Shown piece by piece: positions 26,861 through 39,173 of a DNA stretch of 64,000 bases. Location: contig CAMRHE010000017.1 in NCBI GenBank assembly GCA_947044405.1, positions 11,433,001 through 11,497,000 of the forward strand, in the 5' to 3' direction. The position numbers and the translations under genes were made by a program. The DNA is from Leptodactylus fallax. Lineage: Eukaryota > Chordata > Amphibia > Anura > Leptodactylidae. Every line of letters begins with the position of its first letter. Position 1 is the first letter of the stretch. Under the pieces are notes generated by a model that was not told where the DNA came from, did not search any database, and saw only the letters and a list, made by a program, of their open reading frames with translations.

Positions 26861-27569
26861 GCTCTAGAAGAGACCGTAGACGCATAAAGGCCCTGATTTC
26901 CTTGTAATTGGGAGGTCTTAACAGTAAAAAAAAAATATAGTCTAAAAATATAGAAAATAATAGGATGTTTTCTGATCTTTGAGGGTCAGACCAAAGTGCA
27001 AAAAGTTAAGCAGAGACTAAATAGAAAAAAACAAAAAAAATAACATAAAGTTACAACCCAAAAAAGTCCACCCACTGATCATAGCCTTAAAGGGGTTCCC
27101 CATGGACATAACCATAGTTACATTTTGTAGACAATTACAAGTTTGAAATTTTTTTTTTTTAATTATTTAGATTTTCAAAAATGTTTAAAGTTGTAAAGAT
27201 TTCCTTCAACTATCTAAGGCTGGGTTCACACTTGTGTTGTGGTCTCGCCATGAAATCCGTTTCTGTGTTCTGTCTAAATATCATAAAAACTGATTTGGAA
27301 CCGGTTGTTAAAGACCCATTGATTTCAGTGGGTTTTTAAAAATCCGCAGGAGAATTTCCGCCTTGTATCCGCTCTTTTGGACAGACAAAACTTTGAACTT
27401 GCAACACTTTTTTGCTCCGTCCTAAAAATAAGAATACTTGACATACAGCAATGAATCTGTTTTATTTTAACATTGAGGTCTATAGAAGGTGGGAAACTTT
27501 TTTGTGAACAGATTGCACCTTTCAACCCTGTATGACCCTGTCTGCACAATCACCAGGAGATTTATGGTG

Positions 27570-27612
27570 TGTGTGTGTGCGTGCATGCGTGCGTGCATGC
27601 GTGTGTGTGTGG
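27570..27612. repeat. (TG)n/(TGCG) microsatellite
   Basis: tgtgtgtgtgcgtgcatgcg and continuing alternation of purine and pyrimidine. Confidence 0.85.
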
Positions 27613-28549
27613 TATTTTTGTTTGTTTGTTTGTTTTGTTTTGTGTTTGTTTTTTTTTGTAAATCTTTGAGACCTTTGGAGCTTTTTAGGTAATCTGTGAA
27701 TACACTCCTATGTGCAAAACTTGCTGAATTTATTCCAATTTAATGTGTGTGCAAATATCATGATCTCTGTTTAATGGAATGGGAGTGAATGAGAAGCGAT
27801 GTGCAGTAGTGCGGCACGGCCACTACACAGTGTACAGAGCCGTGTGCTGATCAGTGCCAGATGCTGGACCCCGCCCATCTGATATTCATGACCTATGACC
27901 TACACCTGACATGCTCTGAATCTACATGTGGACGAGCACAATGGACAATGATATAAACACCTATTTAGGCAAAACGCAGCAGACAAAAGCTCTGCAAACG
28001 CTTTTGTTTCTCATTGCTTTTCGCAGGTATAAGTAACATTCTGCATTTTTTGAAAAGTGTGTGTTTTGAAAATTCTGCATTTTCCACAGTGTTTTTTGCC
28101 CCTGCAATGGTGGGGATGAGATGAAATACAATATTGTGGGGACTGTAGAACACTGCGTTTATTTACGCTATGTATCTGCAAAGACTAAAATTTCTGCAAC
28201 GCGTGGCCCCAGCTTTAGGCTAAGACACCTTTGCATGATCTGTGCCACAACAGACCCGCCAGGCAGCAAAAAAAAAATGACCGCTAAAAACAATTGGCTT
28301 TCTCTGCGTCTCTAAGCTACAGTTTCTAGATGGTTGGCTTTGGCTTGGCATTGCAAAGGTTGAAAACTGCAGAGAATATGCTGCAATGATTGACATGCTC
28401 AGTCCTTTATATCCACAGCACAAGGTACTTTCCTCTGTGAGGTTTTTGTTTTTCTGCAGTAAAATCCAATCTACTACACCGCTACTGTGCTTGGCAGGGA
28501 TTCTGCAGCAGCTAACTCAGTGCAAGTATGCAGCATGGGAGCCTTAGTC

Positions 28550-28796
28550 TTAAAGGGGATGTCCAGGAATTGGATAAATCCCTGTGGAGGCCAGGGGAGG
28601 TGTAACTCATATACAAATCCGTTACCTTTCCAGAAACCACTGAGGCCACAGTTTGGTCTCAGTGGTCATGTGGGACAGGACAGGGACTGGACTTCTGGAG
28701 ACAAGGGCACTGCCCAAGACAACGGGGAACAGGTGAGTATGATATGTGAGTTTCAGAATGAGGTTTTTTTGCCCAATTTCTGAACAACCCCTTTAA
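28550..28796. mobile_element. 247-bp TTAA MITE
   Basis: TTAA at both ends, left end ttaaaggggatgtccagg, right end tgaacaacccctttaa. A diverged relative is at 36875-37112 (gaaggggttgtccagg ... cctggacaaccc). Confidence 0.65.
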
Positions 28797-29349
28797 GGAC
28801 CTATTTTCTGCCTTGCATCTAGCAATATGATATCATAGAGCCACTCTATATTGGATGGCGCTGTACCTTAGTTGCGTTTATATCTTATATATATAAAAAT
28901 GAGTTCCTGTCTGTCTGTCTGTTCTTTATGCGCGACCAAACGACTGGACCGATCCTCACCAAATTTGGCACACATGTACATCAGGTGTCCGGGAATATTA
29001 TAGACTGGGTCTCAGCTCTCTTGGACATACCGTTCCTGAGGTACAGTATTCCCAGAAAATGACCAGCATTAGTCTATACAAGCCTGCAAGTCTTTCACTC
29101 ATATTCCAACTGCCATACACACGGTCACATGTCCCTTATCAGCCAATAACAGCTCGCAGGTGCTTACTCTCCTCAGGCACACAGGTTTCCATAGCAACCA
29201 AGCTATGTATGACCTGTATTAGTGAATAGCAGTTCACAGGACCTTAAATATTCAGTCATATCACGTGTATCAGCCAATATAAGTTCACATTTAATTTACC
29301 AGGTTTCCATAACAACACAGCCATAAATAGACTGTACCTATACTGGACT

Positions 29350-29966
29350 CAGTGGCGTAACTAGCAATGGCAGGACCCCAAGGCAAACATTTGACATGGG
29401 ACCCCCCCCACGCACAAACTGCATTTCTGCACACACTATTATGCCCCATAGTGGCCCCTGCATACACTATTAGGCCTCATAGTGGCCCTTGCACACAGTA
29501 TTCTGCCCCATAGTGGCCCCTGCACACAGTATTATAGTGGCTCCTTCATACAGTATTATGCGCACTTCCCGCTACTTCTTCAATGTTGGACCAGATGTCA
29601 CGTGAGCCAGGCATGTATCGCAACGCATAATGACGTTGGACTGGCCCACCGACATCTGGGATGCCACCAAGGAGGCCCGAAGCCTGCTGAAAAGACCCCA
29701 GAGTATAATGATAGCAGTGTTTGTGGGGTTCACGGCCCACAGGCCTTACTTACCAATCCCCGCTCCTGCTCACAGCCGCCTCTGCAGAAGGTGAAGTGGG
29801 GGGGGGCGTGAGCAGGAGTGGGGATCGGTAAGTAAATAGGGCCCGTTACCTGCTGGTGTTTAAAAAAAAAACAAAAAAAAAAAAACATCAGAGGCCCACC
29901 GGGTCCCCTAATGTCCCGGGCCCTGTGGCAGCTGCTACCACTGCTAAACCGGTATTTACGCCACTG
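29350..29966. mobile_element. 617-bp hAT-type non-autonomous transposon with 8-bp target duplication
   Basis: The ends are cagtggcgtaactag and taccggtatttacgccactg, sharing a cagtggcgtaa inverted repeat with a small mismatch. The flanks are both actggact (29342-29349 and 29967-29974), the 8-bp duplication typical of hAT. The undisturbed target sequence is seen in the second Helitron block at about 30619 (tatactggactgccatactgg). Confidence 0.88.
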
Positions 29967-30026
29967 ACTGGACTGCCATACTGGATTTCAGCATTCTTAT
30001 AAATTGAAACGTTTTTTAAACTACTC

Positions 30027-30224
30027 ATGTCCCCTGCAGCAAAACGCATGGCTGCTGCTCAAGCTAATGAAAACTCTCAGCAGACCCAAGCCAGTCTCCA
30101 ATCTGATAAGGTATGTTACAGACAACAGCAAGCTGCTGAAACTCCCCAGCAGACCCAAGCCCGTCTCCAATCTGACAAAGCATTGTCAGCCACATGCACA
30201 CAGCTGCACTCCAGGTTTCAATAA
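30027..30224 (+). pseudogene. Helitron protein N-terminal remnant
   Basis: A 65-codon frame reads AAAQANENSQQTQASLQSDK and, about 24 residues on, QQAAETPQQTQARLQSDK. This is a repeated Gln/Ala/Arg-rich segment like the region ahead of the Rep domain in some Helitron proteins (recalled, not searched). The helicase and Rep motifs are absent. Confidence 0.45.
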
Positions 30225-30739
30225 CAACCCAGCCGTTTTTCTTCACTGCTGTAGGTCAGCTTTAAAGGGGCAGGGCGCTGTAGATGACACTGTTACATAA
30301 GGTCACATATACACACAGCTTTACTCCAGGTTTTCCATAACAACCGATCGCAGGTTTTTCACTGATATCCAAACTGAGATGCACATGATTACATGACACT
30401 TATGGAGCAATGGAAAATCGCAGGTTCAGTCTTGACATACACACAGCTTTACACCAGGTTTCCATAGCAACTAAGCTATTTATGTCCTGTTTGAATCATT
30501 TAAGGACCTCGCGAGGTCCTTAAATGACTCAGTCATATGACGTGTATTAGCCAATGGTAAGTTCACATTTCATTTACCAGGATTGCATAGCAACACAGCC
30601 ATAAATAGACTATACCTATACTGGACTGCCATACTGGATGTCAAGTGCAAAACTGGCCAATTCTTATGGGGTCACTACACAACCAAAAAATGAAATATAC
30701 CCATGCGAAGCCGGGTCCTTCCTCTAGTGTTGTATATAT

Positions 30740-30741
<2 letters not shown>

Positions 30742-30798
<57 letters not shown>

Positions 30799-30815
30799 TA
30801 TATATATATATATCT
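30742..30815. repeat. (GT)n followed by (TA)n microsatellite
   Basis: An uninterrupted GT run of about 25 units begins 14 bp after the Helitron 3' end, then gtatgtgtgtatatatat. Confidence 0.95.
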
Positions 30816-31611
30816 GTACATATAAATTTTATTTCTTACTTGCAGAACTTTACAGACTTTGTCGTTCTCTGTCCCATTTGGAAATGTTTTGTTTTTTTTT
30901 TCATTTATTTTTTTAAAGATAAAAATGTTATGTTTTTGTACAAATTGTCTAAAACACGGAGGATAAATGTCAGAATTGGATCTTCTGCGGTCAGTGCAGT
31001 ATCCCAGGCTGGAGTTTATTACATTGCTAGGTTTGACCTCAGCTGCAGGATTGTCAGATGGCATCATGAAGCATTTATCATCCACCACGATGACCAACTT
31101 CCTGTGAGATTTCGGCGTGTCAGCTCAGCCTATGGCGGTGACATTGATTTCTTCTCACTCTCAGTTCCTGTCTGAACAGATAACCATTCTGTCATGCCGG
31201 GGCATCTGTCAGGTTTTTTTTTTTTTTCCCTCCTTCGCCTCTCACCAAAGCTGCTTCATGTATTAATCATTGCCTATGACAGGAATTAGCAAATACCTTT
31301 CAGCACTTGTAATAAGACGCGCTGGAAAACAAACACCAACGGAGATCTGTGCACAAAACCTGCAGGAAATACACGGAAGGGGGAATAAAATATTCTCTAT
31401 ATGCGGATGAACTAACCCTGGTGGGGGGGTCGTGTATCGCAAGTGTCGTCTGTATGACACCTTCACGGATGGTGCAGAAAATACCGGGGGCCATGAGAAA
31501 TTTTGCAAATTTAATGTAACTTTGTAACATTCGTGAATTTTAGCTGGATATGCAGATATTCGCCCAATAGAGAATTAGATGAAAGTGTTTTTCCAATCCA
31601 CTGTTTAAGGA

Positions 31612-32115
31612 GGACTTCTCACCACCTCCATAGTTCTTTATATCCTTCATTAGACTCTGCTCCACTTACTCCAGAGTAGTTGGAATTTTTTTCTCTAGCC
31701 CTCTCTGTTCTTGAGAAATTGGCGCTATTAGATTCAGCGCCTGATATGTTAATTAGTCAGGTGGGAGGTCTTAGGGGGTGTTCACACGTAGGAATTTGGC
31801 GCTCAATTTGACAAAAACAGACACAGATTTTGAAGCGGAGTTTGGAGAAGAGTTTCGCTGTATTTTGCCTTTAGTAGCCAAGGCCAAATTCGCCAAATGA
31901 ATTTTGATAAATTTTGCTTCCAATTCTGCACTGATGGCAAAGATGTATTTTTCCATGTAACATTCATTTCAATGGGAGTTCTCAGGATGCTGATTTTTTC
32001 CACTAGCTGTTGATTGCTCAGGAACGGTGGGGGTAGAGAGAAAATTTCAACTGTGCCAGATTGAATGACGCTGCACCTATTGAAGGGCACAAAGAGATGG
32101 AGTTGGTGGAGGTGC
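31612..32115. mobile_element. Diverged MITE related to 5488-5919, with another repeat inserted
   Basis: Left part aaggaggacttctcaccacctcc and ggaatttttttctctagccc, right part gctcaggaacggtgggggtagagagaaaatttcaactgtgcc. The middle (about 31775-31990) is a 'ttcacacgtaggaattt' type insertion. Confidence 0.5.
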
Positions 32116-32244
32116 ATTCCTCTGGGACAATCGCCTTGTTGGGGATCTCAATGATAACTTGATGCTTCTGGCCATTTTTTTTCCACTTCCTGCTTATTTA
32201 GTGCCACTTTGGTGAACCCTTGTCCTGCAGCAGGGTCTACCAAT

Positions 32245-32575
32245 GACTGATGAGTAAAGAAGGGTGAACCTCATGAGATTCGTTTTGCAAATATTTGCAA
32301 GGTTTGGCCACCAGTTTCATTTCATCGAAAAGGCGCATATGCCCCCCATGTGACTGCTGAGTTTCTGTCATCACAGCATCGGCGATCTCCCCGAAGTCTG
32401 TGACATCACCCAGGATGCTGGAAGACGACCAAGACGACTGTGATGGAGCGATGGACGTCTCGAGGAAGCCCAGGAGAGGTGAGGATTTATTATTCATTAT
32501 TTTGCTGAACTTGAAATTTTTGGAAAATTCGTAATGAACCTGGTACATTATGAGCCGATTCGCTCATCTCTACAG
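32245..32575. mobile_element. Inverted-repeat element, 'gaaatttttggaaaattcg' family
   Basis: The right side reads gaacttgaaatttttggaaaattcgtaatgaacc...gattcgctcatctct. Shares sequence with 22175-22270. The left arm is decayed. Confidence 0.5.
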
Positions 32576-32579
32576 ATCA

Positions 32580-33949
32580 GATGTTGGTGGCTCCTGGTAA
32601 TTTCTCCAGCATTACATGGAATCCATTAAAATTGATGGCCCATCCATGTAGCGCACAGTTGCTCTTTGTGCTCTCTGTCCTTGGTGGATAGAAATTCCTT
32701 CTGATTGGTGAAAGCCCCTTCCTTTTATTAATTCTCCAATCCTTAATAGGGTATTTGTAAAGGGGTTGACTATTTAGAAAGCACATTTATATGGAGGATG
32801 TTCCTTATACATATTAGATGCCTGCTATATTCGGTAGGTTACCATTGGGCAATAGAAGGGTTGGGCCTATTGAATTTGATCTTGTGCACTTTTGTTCTTA
32901 AGGAATGTCAGTCACCAGAGGTATCTAGTAGAAGCTTATTCCTTACTTCCTATTGAGTATACATGCATCCTTGACCAGTATGCATATATACAGGGAATCG
33001 GGAGTAATAGCTGTCAACCAAGTACACGTTAGACCGCCATCAGGTGAATATACATGACCACATTTGGTCTAGGTTGAATCTTTGCTCTCAGATGTTCTCT
33101 GCCGTGTATTTTCCATATAGAAGTGGCTGATATGGAGTACGATACTGATCAGTGGATATAATCTCGTCCTCTTTTGACACCGTATGTGCACCAGCTGACT
33201 CCTCAGGTTACATCGGTTCGGTTTTGAGGTTTTTCCTACGAATTCTTTGACTGTATAAGTGCTTTTGATGGATGTGAAGGGGAGAGTATGGCATACAATA
33301 CCATGTGGGATCACATCATGCCTGCATTGTGTTGCTGACACAGCTGCCTCTGCTTCATGTAGGCGGTAGGCACTCTACACTGGGGCACTGTGACGAGGAA
33401 TACATTTTCTGGATTTCGGAGGATAGTTACTTTATGGATAGTCCAGATGCTGTAATACAAGATGGCTTACTGGAAATGTCATCTATCAGCCAATAGTTAT
33501 ATAGTAGGTGCCAGGTGTGGAACCACAGACAGGAAATGAAGGCTATATTGGGAACATTCCGCTCCTCATGATGTCATGGACACAGACAAAGCTTTCCTTT
33601 CTTTATCCTTATCTACAATACAGCTTCCCTCCGACCATCGTGAATTGAGTATTCACAATTCCAATTGTTTTACAGCCACTTGTCAGCTGGTTTTAGAAGC
33701 ATGGCTGAACTGACCTCCCTGGTGACATTACCGAAATGTATCCTCTCTGAGATGTTCGTGCACTTATTGAGATCAGGTTGCACACTTTATTTCCCATCTA
33801 GATTTATTACTGTACTTAAGTATTGTATCTTAAGGGAAATGTTATGTCCTGGATTTGTTATTATGCTACTGTGTTTTATGACGTAATGGGATTGTAATGC
33901 AGTTATTGCGTTTCTCGCAAGATCTCGCCTCACCTTTTGGATATGTGAG
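32580..33949. other. Non-coding stretch, no gene seen
   Basis: No exon, clear repeat family or regulatory motif recognised. Confidence 0.35.
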
Positions 33950-34880
33950 CCATATCTCCTCCTACTTCACATCTTGCCTCTTCTTGTATATCTGATCTTA
34001 TATCTTCTTATATTTCTCATCTCACATCTCTTTGTACATCAGATCCCATATCTTCTTATACTTCACATCTCACTTCTTCTGTATTGGATCCCATATGTTC
34101 CACATTTTGGTTCTCCTTGTACATCATGTCCCATATTACCTTATACTTAACATCTCTCCTCTTCTTGTATATCTGATCCCATATCTGCTTGTACTTCAGA
34201 TCTTGGGTTTATTGTTACATCAGATCCCATTTCTTATTATACTTCAGATATCTGTTGATCTTGTATATCTTATCACATATCTTCATGGACTTCAGATCTT
34301 GGTTCTAGTACATCTAAATCCTATATCGCTTTATACTTTGGATCTTGGTTCTCCTTGTACCTCATGTCCTATATAACCATATACTTCACATATCACTTTT
34401 TCGTGTATATCTGATCCCATATCTCCTTATACTTTTGGATCTTGGGTTTCTTGTTTCACATATCTCCTCTGATCTTCTATCTCCCTGTACTTCAGATCTT
34501 GGTTTTCCTTGCACGTCCGATTCCATATTTTCTTGTATTTCAAGTCTTAGTTGTGCCCTATACTTTGTATCTTGGTTCTCCTTGTACTTCAGATCTCAGG
34601 GCTTGTTGTTGTACATCTGATCCCCTAATCCCCTGTACTTCAAATCTTGCTCCTTTTTATACAGGTACATCTTATCCTATATCTCCTTATACTTCAGATC
34701 ATCTGTTCCTATATCTCTTTATACTTCACATCTCATTTATTTTATCTGGTTCCATATAGTATGTCCTTAGGTTTCCAAGTCTATCAGATCCCATATCTTC
34801 TTACTCATCGAATCGCACTTTTCCTTGTGCCTCTGAACCCGTATCTCCTCACTCTTTGGATCTCCTTTCTTGTAGACCTC
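33950..34880. repeat. Degenerate 48-bp tandem array, about 18 copies
   Basis: The unit is roughly gatcccatatctccttatac / ttcagatcttggttctcctt / gtacatct. Copies are strongly diverged, with indels. Because 48 is three times 16, three overlapping open frames with a 16-residue Leu/Ile/Tyr-rich periodicity run through it. They are by-products. Confidence 0.85.
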
Positions 34881-37318
34881 ATTTAATGCCACCTTATACA
34901 TTGGAGTTTGCTTTTTCTGGTTAATCAGAATCCCTATCTCCCAACTTGTATCTAATATGGGGCTGCATTTGACTAGAGGTATTTGGCGCTCCGAACCTAG
35001 GTACAAAGAAACCTCTTTGAGGTAGCCACCCAAAATTATATGAAAAAAGTGGTCTTCTAGTGAGGTGGTCTTCTCAAAGAAGATGGGTAGTCTGGAAAAC
35101 TGATAATCCATTATAATGGTGAATGTATCTTCTCAAAGAGGTGGCCTGACAACTGGGTGTAAAACTATAAGTGCGTGCACCAATAAGACAAAGACTACAC
35201 TGTGACATTTGGTCCATATGAGAAAAAAAGCTCATGGAAGATTTTCCAAAATTGAGTTGTTCACGAATATCGTAATGTGATAAAGCTGTAACTTTACAGT
35301 AACTTATGGCTGATCAAAATTTTCCATGTTACCCTGGACTAGAGTGGTCAAAAGAAGCTCCAGGCCTGACTCCTAAAATGAATGTGTTGTGTTCCTCACA
35401 AGCTATAGGGGGAGAGTACACCAAAGGGAATGATAAATTAATCTACAGCCTCCCCATCAGCATTTTATTGGGTGATTTAGTGAGTATAATTGACCTCTGA
35501 ATTGCTTGAAAGGGATATTCTGGGAAGTTAAAACTTTTTACAAAATACTTGAAAAAAAAAAAAAACACTTATTCCCCCCCACTCCCATTACACTCCCTTT
35601 TGGTTCCTGGCGAGTCTCTACTTCCTGGTCCCTCATCACACAAAAAATGACAACTCGGCCAACCACTGGCCACACCGGGGACCCGCCTTGACCACTGAGC
35701 AGCATTTCCTGTCTGAGGGACCAGGAAATAGAGGATGGAGACCCAGGGAGTGTTGGAAGACACATGATGAGAAATCGGTGAGGTGCTTTTATTTTTTAGG
35801 ATAGGTAATAAGGATAAATAAGGAGGCCCCCACAAATTACTTAAATGGGTGTCCGGATCTTATAAATCTCCCCCATTGTGGTTGATATGACCTTGAATAT
35901 TTTTATGTATTCACAATGTCTGATCCAGTCCCTTCTTATGTTCAACTACATGAACATTTGTGCTGAGTTTTATCTCCCGGTGAACAGGAGAAGATCTCGG
36001 TGCTGAGTGCACTAAAACCGTGCATCTGCAAAATCCATTGGCAGGGGGTCGACCAGAAAATCGAGGCTGGAGCCAGCAGACAGGCTGACTCTGGTTGCAT
36101 TAGATTGTACGTGTAAAACAGTTAACGCACAACGTTATCCGTGCTCAGACTTAGTGAATGGAAATAGACACCCACCAGCTCCATGAGACTTGAGACAAGA
36201 TAGAATGAAGTAGGAGACCTGATGTTGTCTTGTACCACTTCACAACGATAGACCAGGACTTGGAATATTAATGGTCCCATGGCCTTACAAAGCTGTTTTC
36301 CACACGTTTAGGACTCTGTGATCATTTTATAAGTCAAGTTTCATGTGTTTTCTTTAATACATTTTGAAGACCACCCAAGACTACGATGTTGGTCCACCAC
36401 CTGAGACCGTCTGTAGAAATCACTGCTTATCCATGTGCTGTACAGTCACGTGAAAATCTCCATAAAGTATTAATTAGTTTTACAAATTGGTATAATGGTA
36501 TATACTCGGAACTGCTGTAAAAACTTTGGATCTTTTTGGATAAGCCAAAATCTGTTCTTCCCCGTCGAAAAGTTTAAGTTGGGTCTTAAAAGGAATCGGT
36601 CACCAGAACCTGGCATGTCAACCCAATAGGTTAGGACCACCTGAATCATACAGTGTTTCCCCCTTGTGAATTGCTGCCTCCATTGCCGAGATCGATGTTT
36701 TTGTCAATATGCAAATGAGCTGTTTGGAGCAACAAGGGCGTTGTCATTGGTCCAACGAGGTCTTTGGTGAATGACTGCCTTTGAAGATTACTTGGTGCCT
36801 CAAAAATAGTGACTGTAAGATATCCAGTATATTCTATATGAACTCTACACATATATATTTATTTTGTGTGTTGAAGGGGTTGTCCAGGATTTGGGACAAC
36901 CTCTGGGGAAGTTAGGTGGAAGGGTTGTAACATTTAAGAAAAAAAAAAAGTATACTCATCCGTCTCTGGCCCTTTGGTGATGCCCTTTCCGTTATGTGGT
37001 GGCTGCTTTGCCAGACAGCTGAGGCCCATCTATGGCCTCAGCAGTCCATCCCACCCCCCTTTCCATGGCTGCCCCACAGGTTGCATCAAATCCTGGACAA
37101 CCCTGAAAACCCAATAAAATGAGAATTAAAAAAAAAAAAAAAACCCTTTAATATTTGACCCAAAAAAAAAAAAAAGCCGGTAAACCCAGACTCTTTCCCT
37201 TGAGAACAGACATTAGTGGTGTCTAAGAATTTATTTTGCAGTTCGTGATGACCGGAGATCCCCTTTATTTCTGTCTGTTATTATTTCAGCACCTTATGGT
37301 ATTTTTTGTTTTTTATAG
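34881..37318. other. Intron sequence before the first visible SLC25A26 exon
   Basis: Holds an inverted-repeat piece at about 35505-35880, a relative of the 21218 MITE (36587-36790) and one of the 28550 MITE (36875-37112). The rest looks single copy. Confidence 0.4.
36587..36790. mobile_element. Partial copy of the 280-bp palindromic MITE
   Basis: ttaaaaggaatcggtcaccagaacc, then aggttaggaccacctgaatca and tcaatatgcaaatgagctgtttggagcaa. The right arm is lost or degraded. Confidence 0.6.
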
Positions 37319-37363
37319 ATCCCGTTTTCGCTCGTTCAGTTTCCACTTTGGGAGTTTTTGAAG
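37319..37363 (+). CDS. SLC25A26: SLC25A26 exon, end of carrier repeat 2 (helix 4)
   Basis: A 45-bp exon in phase 0/0 encodes [15 protein letters not shown]. The acceptor is ttttatag and the donor is the strong AAG|GTAAGT. The recalled human segment differs by one residue (S for F near the end). It is too short to be found by ORF length. It is the first exon of the gene that I can place in the window. Confidence 0.93.
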
Positions 37364-39135
37364 GTAAGTGACAGCATCAATATTAACTGTTCACAATGTA
37401 CTGATAGTGGTGTATGTCTGTATTCACACTGTATACAATGAATGTCACGTGGCTGAATTGTTCAGACTAGATGGTGCACGTTTGATGTATTCATGGAATG
37501 TGAATCTTCTCTTCTCTTTATGAATTTCCATTTAATATCTTCATGATTTTTTGGCAATTATTCTGTAGTATTTTTAGTTCCTGTTGCCTGTATATCACCA
37601 ACATATTCTGCAGCAATGTATACAAATTGTAACTGCTCCTATCAGTCCTTTGCCAGCTATATACTATAGATAACCATCAATCTCTACTGACTCCCACATA
37701 CACATGCATGCTCAGCTTGGCTGACTGTTCCATGTTGACATCTTCAGAAATGGATACTAGAAATAGTGATAAATCCTAGATAAAAATCTATGTGCAAGTT
37801 ATCCGGGCCCTGATGGGCAAGTATCTCTAGTATGGAGTATTTAGTTTTGCATATAGTTTCCCATTTGTCCAGGTATATGAGCACTTCTATACCCTAGCAC
37901 GGGCGGTGGGGTGGGATAGCTACCTTTTGGGATTGACAGTAATGCTTAGCGGTGGTTCAGGGGTTGGACATGGCTCTTAAAGGGGTATTCTTATCTCCAG
38001 GGTCATATTGTACTTGTAGTTTAAGCTAGAAAGCTGCTGACTAGTTCTCCTCAGTGGTTACAGCTTGTTGCCTAGGGTCCTGACCACTTCTGCTATCTGG
38101 CAGCAGTGGCTGTGCTGGTGACGTCAGTCCCTGTTTCTGGCCAACTCTATTGGCTTCTCACTGGAGTGGTGGTCGGGAAACACACGCACCGCCATACCCT
38201 AACCGATGGAAGTTCGGCCGCTCAGACTTTCATCCCCCTGTTATGTTCTGAATGGAGCGGTGGTCGGACAGCGTGCACACTGCTGTATTCTCTTTAATGG
38301 CGTTGCCTGTCTACTATTCCGTGAGCGTTGCAGCCTCTTCAGTACTTACCAAGCACAGCACCATACATTTGTATAGTATAACTTGTTTTTGTAGGAAAGA
38401 GGATTAACATTGACCATACCAGACCAGCAGTGCACAGGTGATTAATATTAATAGTGCAGAAAATCCCTTTAAGGCTAAAGCCCAACGTTGCGGAAAAGCA
38501 GCTTTTTTTTGTTGCGTATTTTTGAGCCAAAGCCAGGAATGGATTGAGCAGAAGGGAGAAGTGTAAGTGCTTCTTAGATATTTCCCATTCCTTTTATAGC
38601 CATTCTTGGCTTTGGCTCAAAAAAAAAAAAAGAAAACGCAACAAAAAAGCTGCATTTCCGCAACGTGGGGAAGAGCCTAAGATTGTGTCCACACAGGACT
38701 GATATCCTGCAGATTTGTTCACTTTTTATTCCGATTTTGCAGCCTAGTTTTTGTACCCAGTCCCATATACAGATCATCTCAGGTCATTATTGAGTGACCG
38801 ACATGAAGCGCTGCAGGATCGGTGAACACATTTAGGGAGAGGTTTCTGCCATTCCCTAGTGACGGTGGAGACATCGGCATCTCCTTTACTGAACTTCTGG
38901 GAAATGCTTCTTCACTTGACCGGGGTCAAGCTGTGAATACCCACTGGGTAAAGCATTGACCGTAAAAGCCTGTCATGTGTATGGAGGTTCCCTGAAGTCA
39001 CTGTCATCAGTGCGGGTAGTAATATAGTGTCCTCTGATATTAGAATTATTATAGTATTATTTAGTACAGGTTACAGTTATGGAGATGCCAAATATGTGGT
39101 GGAGATTTTATTTTGTATGGGTTTTCTTTAAACAA

Positions 39136-39173
<38 letters not shown>

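Larger units (their letters stand above)
28883..30727 (+). mobile_element. Helitron (rolling-circle transposon), with nested hAT insertion
   Basis: The 5' end is tcttatatatataaaaatga, TC after an A. The 3' end is gcgaagccgggtccttcctctag, CTAG followed by T, which fits Helitron insertion between A and T. Just inside the 5' end are (CTGT)n and gaccaaacgactggaccgat, a start I recognise from animal Helitrons. Total 1845 bp, or about 1220 bp without the hAT and its duplicated 8 bp. A block of about 165 bp is present twice (29184-29349 and about 30440-30625). It carries only a remnant of coding sequence (30027-30224). Confidence 0.8.
1..37318 (+). other. Presumed SLC25A26 intron sequence, repeat-rich, no exon recognised
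   Basis: The exon encoding the segment before IPFSL should end in phase 0 with a Glu codon (about ...YRGYKSTVLRE). I searched by eye for it and for the other upstream exons and found none. Either the intron exceeds 37 kb or I missed a short exon. Everything recognisable here is repeat or unique non-coding sequence. Confidence 0.5.

Noticed and set aside
33800..33850. Frame with ILREM resembling the residues before IPFSL of SLC25A26
   Set aside because: No GT donor follows the Glu codon, and the preceding residues do not match the carrier.
34032..34886. Four overlapping Leu/Ile-rich open frames looking like membrane proteins
   Set aside because: They come from the degenerate 48-bp array; 48 is a multiple of three, so frames stay open with a 16-residue periodicity.
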